The translations under genes were made by a program, and so were the position numbers. Positions 6,770-14,227 of a stretch of DNA of 64,000 nt are shown piece after piece; within the stretch, counting starts at the first letter, position 1; every line of letters starts with the position of its first letter. Source of the stretch: JBGAPH01 sp046349955 (GTDB lineage Bacteria; Planctomycetota; Planctomycetia; Pirellulales; JBGAPH01); contig JAXMBI010000024.1 of the NCBI GenBank assembly GCA_046349955.1, positions 1 to 64,000 on the forward strand, in the 5' to 3' direction. The notes beneath the pieces were generated by a model. That model saw only the letters and a list, made by a program, of their open reading frames with translations, did not search any database and was not told the DNA's origin.

Positions 6770-8371
6770 ATGCAGAAGACTCTTCGAACCGCGGTGCTGG
6801 CGTTGCTGGCCACGACCCTGGTCCGTCTGGCCGCCGCGGCGGCCGGCGACTATGTAACGCTCTTCGACCATGGCCCTGCCAGCAACCGCTGGGACATCAC
6901 CATCATGGGCGACGGGTACACCGCCGCGCAGCAGAACCGCTTTCATCAGCACGCAGACAAGTGGGCCGCGGCCCTCTTCGCCACGGAGCCTTATCACCGC
7001 TACCTCAACTTTTTCAACATCCAGCGGATCGACGTCGTCTCGCAGCAGTCGGGGGCCGACATTCCGCCGGAAGGCGTGTTTCGCAACACGGCGCTCGGCG
7101 CTTCGTACTATTGGGGCGGCGGCTCCGACCGCCTGCTGAGCGTCGACGACGCCAAGGTTCAAGCGGTGATGGACCAAACCTACGCCGGCCTCAGCCGGAT
7201 CAAGGACAGCGCCGTCGTGAGCGTGAACCACACTCGCTACGGCGGCGCCGGTGGGCGCTACGCGGTGTTCGCCGGCGGCAACGGCTCGGCCAACGAGATC
7301 GCCCTCCACGAAATGGGGCACGCGCTGTACGGCCTGGCCGACGAATACGGCGGCGACCCCGGCGTCTACCCCTACAGCGAGCCGAGCGAGCCCAACGTCA
7401 CCAAAGACCCCACCGGCGCCAAGTGGGCCCAATGGATCGGCTACGACGAGCCTGGCGTGGGCCCGATCGGGGCCTACGAAGGGGGCCGCTACTACGATCA
7501 AGGAATCTACCGCCCGTCGGAAGATTCGAAGATGCGCGACCTCAACCGCCCCTTCGACGCCGTCTCGCGCGAGGAAATGATTCTCGACCTCTATCGCAAA
7601 GTCGATCCGCTCGACGGCTGGACCCCCAATGACGACGCGCTGCTCAACCCCACTTCGATCTCCGTCGACCTGATCGATCCGGCCGTGCTCGACGTCGACT
7701 GGCTGCTCGACGGCGCGCCGATCTCGCTCACGAACGAACAGGTGTTCAAGCCGGCCGACTTCCCTCTCGCGCTCGGCCTGCACACGCTCTCGGCGCGGGC
7801 TTACGATCCGACCGAGTGGGTGCGGATTCACCGCAACCTGCTCGAAGAAACGGTCACGTGGAGCTTCAGGCTGGAGTCGCTGCTGCCGGGAGACGCCAAC
7901 GGCGACCACACGGTCGATCTAGCCGACTTCGGTGTTCTCGAGCAGAACTTCAGCGTTGGAACGACCTGGACCGAGGGAGACTTCGACGCCAGTGGCAAGG
8001 TGGATCTGGCCGACTTCGGGCTTTTGAAGGAGAACTTCGGCCGCAGCGGGGCAGCGCCCGTGCCGGAGCCGGCGGCATGGCTGCTGGCGTTCATCGGCGC
8101 GACAGCCGCCTTCGGGCTTAGGCCGTGCGTTCTACGCTTGGCGTGCGAGCCACGCGCGTCCGGCGCTGATTTTTCTTCACCTGGAAAGCAGCGCCCTCGA
8201 CTTCCGCGACTCCTGCTTAGCGGTTACTTTGGGCATCCGATGTCATTCCGAACCGGTGGGTATCGAATCAATTTCCGAACCCATCCGGCGCAGTTGCTGA
8301 CAGCGTTCATCAAGCCTGGAGATTCCGGGCGTCGTGCCCGTAGCTCAGTGGTTAGAGCAGCCGACTCATAA
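6770..8371 (+). CDS. Secreted M64-type metallopeptidase with dockerin and PEP-CTERM tail; 3' end fused to element DNA
   Basis: 533 aa as open. Signal peptide about 1-23. The body is a peptidase M64 (IgA-peptidase-like) domain with zinc motif HEMGH at 180-184 followed by ALYGLADEYGG. A dockerin pair (about 375-425, GDANGDHTVDLADFG and DASGKVDLADFG) is followed by a PEP-CTERM anchor (VPEPAAWLLAFIGATAAFGL, about 431-450). A PEP-CTERM protein should end within a few basic residues, but the frame runs on about 80 residues. From about 8177 it is antisense to a fossil integrase gene and then reads through the tRNA 5' half, stopping in its anticodon loop. The native 3' end has therefore probably been replaced by insertion. 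Peptidase assignment is good, substrate unknown. Confidence 0.85.
   Translation: MQKTLRTAVLALLATTLVRLAAAAAGDYVTLFDHGPASNRWDITIMGDGYTAAQQNRFHQHADKWAAALFATEPYHRYLNFFNIQRIDVVSQQSGADIPPEGVFRNTALGASYYWGGGSDRLLSVDDAKVQAVMDQTYAGLSRIKDSAVVSVNHTRYGGAGGRYAVFAGGNGSANEIALHEMGHALYGLADEYGGDPGVYPYSEPSEPNVTKDPTGAKWAQWIGYDEPGVGPIGAYEGGRYYDQGIYRPSEDSKMRDLNRPFDAVSREEMILDLYRKVDPLDGWTPNDDALLNPTSISVDLIDPAVLDVDWLLDGAPISLTNEQVFKPADFPLALGLHTLSARAYDPTEWVRIHRNLLEETVTWSFRLESLLPGDANGDHTVDLADFGVLEQNFSVGTTWTEGDFDASGKVDLADFGLLKENFGRSGAAPVPEPAAWLLAFIGATAAFGLRPCVLRLACEPRASGADFSSPGKQRPRLPRLLLSGYFGHPMSFRTGGYRINFRTHPAQLLTAFIKPGDSGRRARSSVVRAADS
8177..8236 (-). pseudogene. Fossil 5' end of a second tRNA-specific integrase
   Basis: Starting at the ATG at 8236 the minus strand reads MPKVTAKQESRKSRALLSR and then stops at TGA. 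The intact integrase at 25457 starts MPKVTRKTKPRKPRADFPL; ten of the first fifteen residues agree and the DNA around both start codons is identical over 28 nt (8223-8250 and 25444-25471). The remainder of this integrase gene is gone. It is oriented toward the host M64 gene, as the intact integrase is oriented toward the element body. Confidence 0.75.
8314..8330. promoter_or_regulatory. Palindrome next to the left tRNA half (counterpart of 25536-25552)
   Basis: GCCTGGAGATTCCGGGC, an imperfect palindrome 3 nt before the tRNA 5' half. The matching site at the right end is CCCTGTAAATTACAGGG. The two differ at several positions, yet pairs 1-17 (G-C versus C-G) and 6-12 (G-C versus T-A) change together, so the dyad is kept. 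Possible integrase/excisionase arm site, operator, or tRNA-leader structure. Confidence 0.5.
8333..8371 (+). repeat. attL: 39-bp direct repeat, 5' half of tRNA(CAT)
   Basis: Identical to 25557-25595. It contains the acceptor 5' strand, the D-arm and the anticodon stem-loop through CATAA; after position 8371 the sequence diverges (AGCAAAAACGG instead of TCGGTTGG), so no functional tRNA can form here. If transcribed it would give only half a tRNA. Confidence 0.88.
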
Positions 8372-8768
8372 AGCAAAAACGGCTCATCGGCCAGCTTGCC
8401 GAAAACGTCGCGAATCGCCGTGTTTTCCAGGCTTTTTCGCGCGTCATGCCGCTTGACCGCGAACCGCCGAAAACCGCCCCAAACCACCCTCTGCGGGTGT
8501 CGAGACACCAGCGTTAGAGCATCCGACTTTTTGAAAGGATGCTGTGGAAACTCTGTCGGCAGAGTGGCCTCGCGCTTGCCCCACCCGCGCGCCCCAACTA
8601 CCCTGACCGCCAGCCCGAGCCCGCCCCACAGAGGCTCGCCGCGGTCGGGGACACGAACGCACCCGGCCGCGGCTGCTTTCTTCTTCGCTCTGCTTGAACG
8701 GCGGCAGGCTCTGGTAGGCTGCCCCTGACCCCTTCGTGGTCAACACCAGGCGCAATGGCATCGGCGAC
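8372..8768. other. Left-end non-coding region of the element
   Basis: No convincing gene. Near 8515-8570 are two small hairpins (GCATCC/GGATGC around a 12-nt loop, CTCTG/CAGAG around TCGG) preceded by GTTAGAG, a weak tRNA D-arm resemblance that does not fold as a full tRNA. The rest is C-rich and featureless. Confidence 0.5.
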
Positions 8769-9098
8769 ATGACAACTCTCGCGGTCCGACTTCTCGTTGC
8801 CTGCCTTCTCTGGACGGCCGTGTGGTCCTGGCTCATTTGGCGTCGGCGATTCCGGTTCGGGCTGCCGACAGTGCTGCTCCTCATGGTGGGCTATGCTGTT
8901 GCTTTCGGCATGGCATCAGAGGCGAAGCGCACGGAAGAACGGGCCGAGCGCACTGGTCGGGATGCCATCGATCGTATGATGACTAAGAGGCCGCCACCGC
9001 CTGCCGCCATCGAAGCGCCCCACAAACCGACGCCCCAGATTGCCCCAGGAACGCACGCGAGCGGGATGGGCGACCTTGGCTGCCAGGCGTTCGGTTAA
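8769..9098 (+). CDS. Small two-helix membrane protein, unknown
   Basis: 109 aa from the ATG at 8769 (an upstream in-frame start at 8736 adds 11 residues). Two hydrophobic helices (about 4-21 and 29-46) are separated by the basic loop RRRFRF, followed by a charged, Pro-rich tail. It is one of only two rightward genes in the element, has no strong Shine-Dalgarno, and matches no family I know. A small phage-type membrane protein is possible; so is a spurious ORF. Confidence 0.4.
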   Translation: MTTLAVRLLVACLLWTAVWSWLIWRRRFRFGLPTVLLLMVGYAVAFGMASEAKRTEERAERTGRDAIDRMMTKRPPPPAAIEAPHKPTPQIAPGTHASGMGDLGCQAFG

Positions 9099-9163
9099 CA
9101 TATGTGAACTCCCGCCCCAGCTAGTCGGCTGCCATTCACGTCAGCCGGCCAGCCAGGAACGGG

Positions 9164-9198
9164 AAAAACCCAGGGGGCCCTTTCACTCGCCCCCTGGG
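9164..9198 (-). terminator. Rho-independent terminator after the left recombinase gene
   Basis: Ten-bp perfect stem (9169-9178 CCCAGGGGGC with 9189-9198), loop of 10, followed on the minus strand by five T. It lies 34 bp downstream of the stop codon at 9232 and closes the leftward transcript of the element. Confidence 0.8.
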
Positions 9199-9231
9199 GT
9201 CGGGCATCCGTGCCCAGCCAATCGGTAAATC

Positions 9232-10425
9232 TCACAACTCGGTCGGCATCGGCTTCTGGGCCTGCACGATCCGTGGGTCGAGGTAGTGGGCCGTCGTCAC
9301 CTGCGGGCCCTGACTGTGCCCTAAATGAACTGAGCCGTAGCCGGGGAAGTGGGCCTCGACGTTGCTGCCGCTGCTCTTGCGGAGCTTCGTCCAAGAGCCC
9401 ACGAGCCCGGCCGCCTTGACGATGCTGGCGAACTCCGTGGAGAAGTGCCGCCGGCAGTGGCCCCACCAGATCAGCGTCGGCCACGATGGGCAGGCCTGCC
9501 ACAAGGCCCACGTCGAGGGGTGCCAGCCCACGAGCACGGGCCGGCGGGTCTTATGCTGGATCAGCGTGGCCCGCAGCCGGTCCGCGGCGAACAGGTCGTG
9601 CGGCTGATTCAGGAAGTCGCCCTCGCGCAACCCTTCATCCCAGGCGGCGCGAATTGCCAACTCCCACCAGGTCGCTTTGGTCACGCCCATCAGCGGGTAG
9701 TTGCCCTCGACTCGCTTGGCCGCGGCCACGAGCAGCCGCACTTCGTCCACCGTCCAGGCCGTGGGGATGCGGGGCGACAGTCGCAGCTTGCGGATGCGAA
9801 GCGGCAGGGCCTCGAGCAACTCGTCATCGTGGGCGCTGCGCCAGATCACGAGCAGGTGCCGGCGATAGGCCATCAGCGTGACCGGCTTGACCGTCGTCTC
9901 GATGGCCCGCAGCCAGCCGTTGACCAGCTCCGGCGTGAGTTCCTCGATCCGCACGTCGTGCTTGGCGTGGCGGCAGAGCGAGACGATCGCCGTGTCGTAC
10001 CCTTGGGCCGTCTTCGTGCCGATGCTCCGCTTCGTGGCATAGTGCCCGTCGAGGTAGTCGCGGAGCGTCATGGTGGGCGTCAGCTCCGCCACCGCGGCGC
10101 CTGCGCGTTCCGGCCGGTGAAGCTGCCAGCCAGCCTTTTCGCGGTGCCGGCGGGGTATGCGGGCAGGCGGTTCGTTGTCGGTCACGCCCGCATCGAACGC
10201 CGTCCGCCAGAGCGTCATGATCGTGGCCCGGAACCACTTCTGCCGCGTCGGCCGCACCGTCTCGTGCAGCCAGCGATCGATCAGCTGCGTCGAGAGCGTG
10301 TCGAGGGCGACCGGCAGCTTGTGCCAGTCGTCGAGCCGCTGCACGGTAAGGGCTAGTTCCGTGGCGTAGTTGGCGGATACCGGCCGGTCTTCGAGGTATA
10401 GGTCGAGGTAGTCGGTGAGCGTCAT
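9232..10425 (-). CDS. Tyrosine recombinase with two core-binding domains (left member of pair)
   Basis: 397 aa from the ATG at 10425, preceded by GGAAGGAACGACC; an upstream extension to 10503 is not needed. Two SAM-like core-binding domains follow each other, starting MTLTDYLDLYL (residue 1) and MTLRDYLDGHY (about 119). The catalytic half has R267 (GLREGDF), K292, R349 (KLRKS), H370 (LGHS) and Y381 (AHYLD). The usual His of the HxxR motif is Thr346. This is a paralogue of the next gene upstream: both start MTLT(D/E)Y and share LIDRW and LWRTA motifs. It presumably acts in element rearrangement rather than in tRNA integration, which the right-end integrase should do. Function beyond strand exchange is unknown. 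Confidence 0.75.
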   Translation of the reverse strand: MTLTDYLDLYLEDRPVSANYATELALTVQRLDDWHKLPVALDTLSTQLIDRWLHETVRPTRQKWFRATIMTLWRTAFDAGVTDNEPPARIPRRHREKAGWQLHRPERAGAAVAELTPTMTLRDYLDGHYATKRSIGTKTAQGYDTAIVSLCRHAKHDVRIEELTPELVNGWLRAIETTVKPVTLMAYRRHLLVIWRSAHDDELLEALPLRIRKLRLSPRIPTAWTVDEVRLLVAAAKRVEGNYPLMGVTKATWWELAIRAAWDEGLREGDFLNQPHDLFAADRLRATLIQHKTRRPVLVGWHPSTWALWQACPSWPTLIWWGHCRRHFSTEFASIVKAAGLVGSWTKLRKSSGSNVEAHFPGYGSVHLGHSQGPQVTTAHYLDPRIVQAQKPMPTEL

Positions 10426-10586
10426 GGTCGTTCCTTCCAAAATCCCGCCCCAGCCGGGAGGCTGCCTCTCACCGCAGCCCGCCGGCCAGGGTCGGGTTCG
10501 CAACAGTCGGGTGTTTCAAAAGGGCGGCTGCCGATGGGCTGCTTCTACTCAGCCCACCAGCGACACCGCCGGTCCCTTCGCCGGTG

Positions 10587-12173
10587 TTATTCAGTGAACG
10601 CGGTCGGTTGCGGTAGCTGCCCAATCGCCTTGCTGACGATCTCGCGGCCGCCCACATAGTGCGTCAGGGTCATATCGAGCTTGCTGTGCCCGAGCGCCAC
10701 CATCGCCGCCTTAGGCGAAATGGCGTACAGCTCCGTGGCCGTGGTCTTGCGCACGCGGTGCATGCCGAAGTGCTCACCCTTGGGAATGCCGGCCAGGTCT
10801 TGCAGCCCGTGCAGATAGGTCCGCATGTATTCCCGCGTGTAGGGCCAGGGAAACACGTGCTCCCACGGCCCCTCGATGCGACGCAGGTGGGTGACCACGA
10901 CGGGCTCAATCGGCAGCGTCAGGCCCCGGCGGGTCTTCACCACGTTGGCCGGCAGCTTGATCTGGTTCTCGGCCCACCGCACGTGCTTCCATTCGAGCTT
11001 GAGCAGCGTGCCGATGCGAAGCCCGGTGTTGAACGCGGTCACGAACAGCGCCCGCCACCAGTGGCCGGGATCGATGCCGTGGCAGGTCGGAATCTTCGCC
11101 TGGCTGGCGGCGCGGTAGGTCGCGGACAGATGCACTTCGGGCACAGTCAGCGGCTCGTTGATCTCGCCCTGCGGCAGCCGCAGATAGGGCACACGCTCGA
11201 TCAGCCCGGCCGCCCCGTAGTTGCGATGTCCCGGAGGCCCCGCGAACCGCAGCACGGTCAGGATATGCACCAGGCGGGCCCGCACGGTGTTTGGGGAGAT
11301 GCGCCGGCCAAGTCTGCCTGGCAGCGTGGCGAGGGCGTCGTGAAACGCGGCCAGCAGTTCGTCGGTGATCTCTTGCAGCGGCGGGTCGCCGGTGAGCAAG
11401 GCCCATTGCCGCAGGCAGGTGCGGTAGAGCTTCACCGTGTCCGCGGTCGCCCGGCCGCCGCTATGTCGCCGCCGGAAGTAGAACTCGTCGTAGAACCGCG
11501 TCAGCGTCATCGCTTCGGGGTTGTCGACGTAGAGCGGTTCCCCGTGCTTTCGGCACCAGCGCTCGGCCACGTAGGCCGCTTCCGCAAAGCCCACGGGGTC
11601 GGTGATGACGGCCCGCGTGCCGGCCATGCGGCGCACCATCTCGACCACGGTTTTCATCGCCGTGGTTGTGGCCATCTCCCACAGCACGGGGTGCCTCACC
11701 TGCCAGTCGCGGATGTTGTGCGGCTGCACCCCCAGCACGGCGGCGATATGCTCGCGGCTCTTGCCGTCAGCGGCCATCTGGGCGGCCTTGACGAGCTTGG
11801 CTCGAATCGCCGGCTGAATGATCGGCTCGCGCGCCGGCTTAGCCTCGGCGGGCTCGGGCTGCTTCGCCTTGGCCTTCCGTGGTCGAGTGACTGGCGGCGC
11901 CACTGCCGTTGTACGCCCTTCGCGGTAGGCAGTCCGCCACAGCGTCAGCATCATCGACCGATACCATTCGACGGTTGGCGGCTTGCGGCCTTTGTCGAGG
12001 GCGTCGGCAATCCAGCGGTCGATCAGGTCGACCGTGAGCATGTCGAGCCCAATCGGTCGACCGTACCACCGCTCGAAAGCCCAGACCATCGAAAAAAGCT
12101 TCTCGACCGTGCTGGGGGCCAGCGGTTGGTCGCGGTCGGCCACGTAGCTCCGGGCGTATTCGGTGAGCGTCAT
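10587..12173 (-). CDS. Tyrosine recombinase with tandem core-binding domains and inserted helix-turn-helix
   Basis: 528 aa. Core-binding domain 1 is at about 1-85 (MTLTEYARSYV...LIDRW...LWRTAYREG). A basic linker leads to a helix-turn-helix-like segment (about 115-170, SREHIAAVLGVQPHNIRDWQ), then core-binding domain 2 starts with MTLTRFYDEF (about 222). The catalytic domain is complete: R386, K413, H472, R475, H496, Y506. At over 500 aa it is longer than usual phage integrases (350-420). The start codon overlaps the stop of the 77-aa upstream gene (ATGA), so the two are translationally coupled. Together with the next gene this is a small-protein plus two-recombinase cassette, formally like TnpA/B/C of Tn554 or RIT elements, though homology was not tested. 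Confidence 0.85.
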   Translation of the reverse strand: MTLTEYARSYVADRDQPLAPSTVEKLFSMVWAFERWYGRPIGLDMLTVDLIDRWIADALDKGRKPPTVEWYRSMMLTLWRTAYREGRTTAVAPPVTRPRKAKAKQPEPAEAKPAREPIIQPAIRAKLVKAAQMAADGKSREHIAAVLGVQPHNIRDWQVRHPVLWEMATTTAMKTVVEMVRRMAGTRAVITDPVGFAEAAYVAERWCRKHGEPLYVDNPEAMTLTRFYDEFYFRRRHSGGRATADTVKLYRTCLRQWALLTGDPPLQEITDELLAAFHDALATLPGRLGRRISPNTVRARLVHILTVLRFAGPPGHRNYGAAGLIERVPYLRLPQGEINEPLTVPEVHLSATYRAASQAKIPTCHGIDPGHWWRALFVTAFNTGLRIGTLLKLEWKHVRWAENQIKLPANVVKTRRGLTLPIEPVVVTHLRRIEGPWEHVFPWPYTREYMRTYLHGLQDLAGIPKGEHFGMHRVRKTTATELYAISPKAAMVALGHSKLDMTLTHYVGGREIVSKAIGQLPQPTAFTE

Positions 12174-12403
12174 TGCCCGGCCGCCTTTCTGCTCAGCGGC
12201 AGCACTCGCAGCGGCCGTTCGTTGTCCGGCATCGCATCGATGTAGAAGTCCGGCATCAGGGCCTTCAAGAACCCATAGACCGCTTCGGCTTGGCAGGGCG
12301 TGAGCCTCGGGCAGAGCGTGGTGATCGTGCCATCGGTCTCGATGGTGATGAGGCGCTGTAACCCGGCTGCCGTGGTGTCAGCAAGTCGCTTGGTCGCGGT
12401 CAT
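12170..12403 (-). CDS. Small protein coupled to the recombinase gene
   Basis: 77 aa, overlapping the recombinase start by 4 nt (ATGA). The sequence is mixed alpha/beta (LQRLITIETDGTITTLCPRLTPCQAEAVYGFLKAL), with no motif I recognise. Coupling suggests a partner or regulator of the recombinase pair, comparable in position to small accessory proteins in other multi-recombinase cassettes. This is inference from order only. Confidence 0.6.
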   Translation of the reverse strand: MTATKRLADTTAAGLQRLITIETDGTITTLCPRLTPCQAEAVYGFLKALMPDFYIDAMPDNERPLRVLPLSRKAAGQ

Positions 12404-12630
12404 GGGTGCGCTCCGAAAAGCGCAGGCCCGAACGATCAGTTAGTACCGTGGCTAGGGGCCACGTGCGCAGCGTCGCCGCTTGCACCTGGTCGTTCGGGCT
12501 GGCGCTCGTGATTGCGCATGATCCAGAGAATCCCTAGGGGCCTTAGTCCAGTCGCGGGTACTACACCGCAGCCGGCATTCTGGCCAACGCGAGCAGTCTA
12601 GCGGGCGGGGCGTCGCGAAAGCAAGCCAGG

Positions 12631-12810
12631 CTACTGAAGAGGCCGGCCACAGCTCGGGCAGGTCTTAGCGAGCGGGGAGACGCCGTGGCCGCAGTCTGGG
12701 CAGGGCACCAACCGGCCATCGTTCCCCGAACGGCGGAAGAACAGGAGGTAAGCCAGCACCGCGAACACGGCGGTGATCAGAAGCAGTTCAGTAATGCCGA
12801 GTCCGAACAT
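12631..12810 (-). CDS. Small membrane protein with zinc ribbon
   Basis: 59 aa from the ATG at 12810 (an upstream in-frame start at 12867 lacks a ribosome site). One transmembrane helix (about 3-24, LGITELLLITAVFAVLAYLLFF) is followed by a short basic stretch and a C-terminal zinc ribbon with CPDCG and CPSCG. TM plus zinc-ribbon mini-proteins are common and of unknown function. AAGG lies 13 nt upstream, so the start is only moderately supported. Confidence 0.6.
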   Translation of the reverse strand: MFGLGITELLLITAVFAVLAYLLFFRRSGNDGRLVPCPDCGHGVSPLAKTCPSCGRPLQ

Positions 12811-13119
12811 CGTGCCGCTACCTTGCCGAAAGTGCTCCGGCGGCCAGCTTATGCCCTGAATCTCCATGGCTGCAAGGCAAAACGCCCTTTGCCCCGCAAA
12901 CCAACGCGCCAGGATCGCTCCTAACGAGCGCCGAGCGTGTTGGATGGCCTGGGAGTCGGGGGAGGGCGGCTACTCTACTGCCGCGACCCGTGGTAACGTG
13001 GTGCCACCAAAAGAAACGCCCCGCTTTTGGCGGGGCGTGAACCAGGAGATGCGATCTCCCGGGGAGTCACAGGTATGTTATTACCCATCGGCTGCTGCGT
13101 CAACCGATGAGCAAGAAAA
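12811..13119. other. Gene-free divergent region upstream of the NYN gene
   Basis: Divergent intergenic region between the 59-aa gene (minus) and the NYN gene (plus). It contains the hairpin at 13016-13038 and a smaller dyad around 13050-13062 (GAGATGCGATCTC). No further ORF with coding character. Confidence 0.5.
13009..13038 (-). terminator. Strong hairpin with minus-strand T-rich tail upstream of the NYN gene
   Basis: Nine-bp perfect stem 13016-13024/13030-13038 (ACGCCCCGC/GCGGGGCGT) with a TTTTG loop; on the minus strand TTTCTTTTGG follows. No minus-strand gene ends here, so it may insulate the small gene at 12810 from transcription arriving from 14 kb, or belong to an unrecognised RNA. 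Confidence 0.55.
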
Positions 13120-13785
13120 ATGCAGCCAGCCGTAACCCGCCTTAGGGCAATCTGTTATGTCGACGGCTTCAACCTGTACTACGGCCTGCGAGAGGCCGCC
13201 CTTCGGCACTGCTACTGGCTGAATATTCGGGATGTGGCGGTCCATCTGGTTCGAGCACCGCTCGTGCTTGAGCACACCAAATATTTCACTGCCAGGGTGT
13301 CGGGGAAACACCGCGGCGACTCACTAGAGAAAGCCGCGGAGAGAGAGGCCGGCCGTGTGCGGCAAACGACCTTTCTTGAAGCGTTAGGCACGGTTAACTC
13401 ACTTGAGATAATCGAAGGTCGCTACCAGCTGACGCGAGAATACTGCCGAGCCTGCAAAGCAGAGTTTCGACGTCCCGAAGAGAAGATGACCGACGTTCGG
13501 ATCGCCACAGAGATGCTCACTGACGCATTCCTGAACCGCTTCGATGTTGCGGTGCTTCTGTCTGGGGACAGCGATCTTGTGCCACCCATTGCGGCGATTC
13601 TCGACCACTTCCCCCAGAAGCGAGTGATCGTTGCTTTTCCACCGTGCCGTGAGTCGAGCGCCCTAAAGCAGATCGCGAGTTCATTCGTGAAGGTCTGGCC
13701 GCGAACTTTGGAGAAGTGCCAACTACCGCGAACGGTCGTGAAAGCGAACGGAGTTGAACTATGCCGGCCAGCAGAGTGGCAGTGA
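13120..13785 (+). CDS. NYN-domain (LabA/DUF88-like) nuclease
   Basis: 221 aa. The PIN-like NYN fold shows its acidic motifs in order: YVDGFNLYYG (N-terminal Asp), KMTDVRIATEM (middle Asp) and LLSGDSDLVP (Asp pair), followed by VIVAFPP. A Cys pair (CRACKAEF) in the middle may bind zinc. NYN proteins are metal-dependent RNases or related enzymes, and stand-alone versions occur often in mobile or defence regions. This gene runs opposite to most of the element and has its own intergenic region, so it may be an independently transcribed cargo or accessory gene. Nuclease activity is inferred from the fold; targets are unknown. Confidence 0.85.
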   Translation: MQPAVTRLRAICYVDGFNLYYGLREAALRHCYWLNIRDVAVHLVRAPLVLEHTKYFTARVSGKHRGDSLEKAAEREAGRVRQTTFLEALGTVNSLEIIEGRYQLTREYCRACKAEFRRPEEKMTDVRIATEMLTDAFLNRFDVAVLLSGDSDLVPPIAAILDHFPQKRVIVAFPPCRESSALKQIASSFVKVWPRTLEKCQLPRTVVKANGVELCRPAEWQ

Positions 13786-13901
13786 GTAGCTGGTAACCCT
13801 TACCGCCAGCGCAACTCCCCATCCTCCGGGCAATCCGCCCAGCCGCCCGCCTAGTTCCACCCCCGCTCATCCGCATCATCCCTGTCCCGCCCACAGCGGC
13901 C

Positions 13902-14117
13902 CTAATCCGCCAGCGGCTCGTCGGCCAGCCTCTCCGCCAGCATGATCTCCCGCACCGCCTCCATGCGGACCACTGGCCGGCGTCGCCCAATCATGCAATC
14001 ACCACAGCGCCTGCGGGCCTCCGTCGTGGCGTCCCAACCTGCTTGAACCTCGGCACACCTTTCCTCGATCTCGTCGGGCGTAGGGTCTTCCTGACGGTGG
14101 CACGGGCTTGCTCTCAC
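13902..14117 (-). CDS. Small acidic/basic protein, unknown
   Basis: 71 aa from a GTG at 14117 with a doubled AGGAG (AGGAGCAGGAGCG) upstream, which is the main support. The sequence (TPDEIEERCAEVQAGWDATTEARRRCGD) has the look of small phage and planctomycete proteins that start with a P-x-EEI helix and a GW motif. Downstream of the terminator-like hairpin at 14148, so it needs its own promoter. The 116 bp between it and the NYN gene end are C-rich and hold nothing recognisable. Confidence 0.5.
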   Translation of the reverse strand: MRASPCHRQEDPTPDEIEERCAEVQAGWDATTEARRRCGDCMIGRRRPVVRMEAVREIMLAERLADEPLAD

Positions 14118-14136
14118 CGCTCCTGCTCCTGGTGGT

Positions 14137-14181
14137 GAAAAGAAACACCCGGCCAGCCGCTGCTCTTAGCGGCCGACCGGG
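14137..14181 (-). terminator. Terminator-like hairpin after the 182-aa gene
   Basis: Imperfect stem 14148-14161/14168-14181 with a perfect inner GCCGCT/AGCGGC and loop GCTCTT; on the minus strand it is followed by TTTCTTTTC. It lies 46 bp past the stop at 14228 and probably ends the structural-gene transcript. Confidence 0.65.
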
Positions 14182-14227
14182 CGGGTCCTCGGCGGCGGAA
14201 TGCACGGGCGCCGCCGGGTCTGCACTG

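Noticed and set aside
8505..8570. tRNA-like sequence (GTTAGAGCATCCGACTTTTTGAAAGGATGC) in the left end of the element
   Set aside because: It has a D-arm-like start and two hairpins, but the anticodon-type loop has 12 nt and no acceptor or T-arm pairing can be formed, so it is not called a tRNA.
10426..10586. Terminator between the two left recombinase genes
   Set aside because: ACACCG/CGGTGT can pair at 10570-10588, but the stem is short and not followed by a T-tract on the minus strand, so read-through into the second recombinase is more likely.
10659..12245. 528-codon plus-strand open frame opposite the larger recombinase
   Set aside because: It is the antisense shadow of a gene with a full catalytic set; the sequence is His/Arg/Gly-rich with no domain pattern. 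Similar long shadows lie opposite nuoL, nuoM, lepB and the PVC dehydrogenase.
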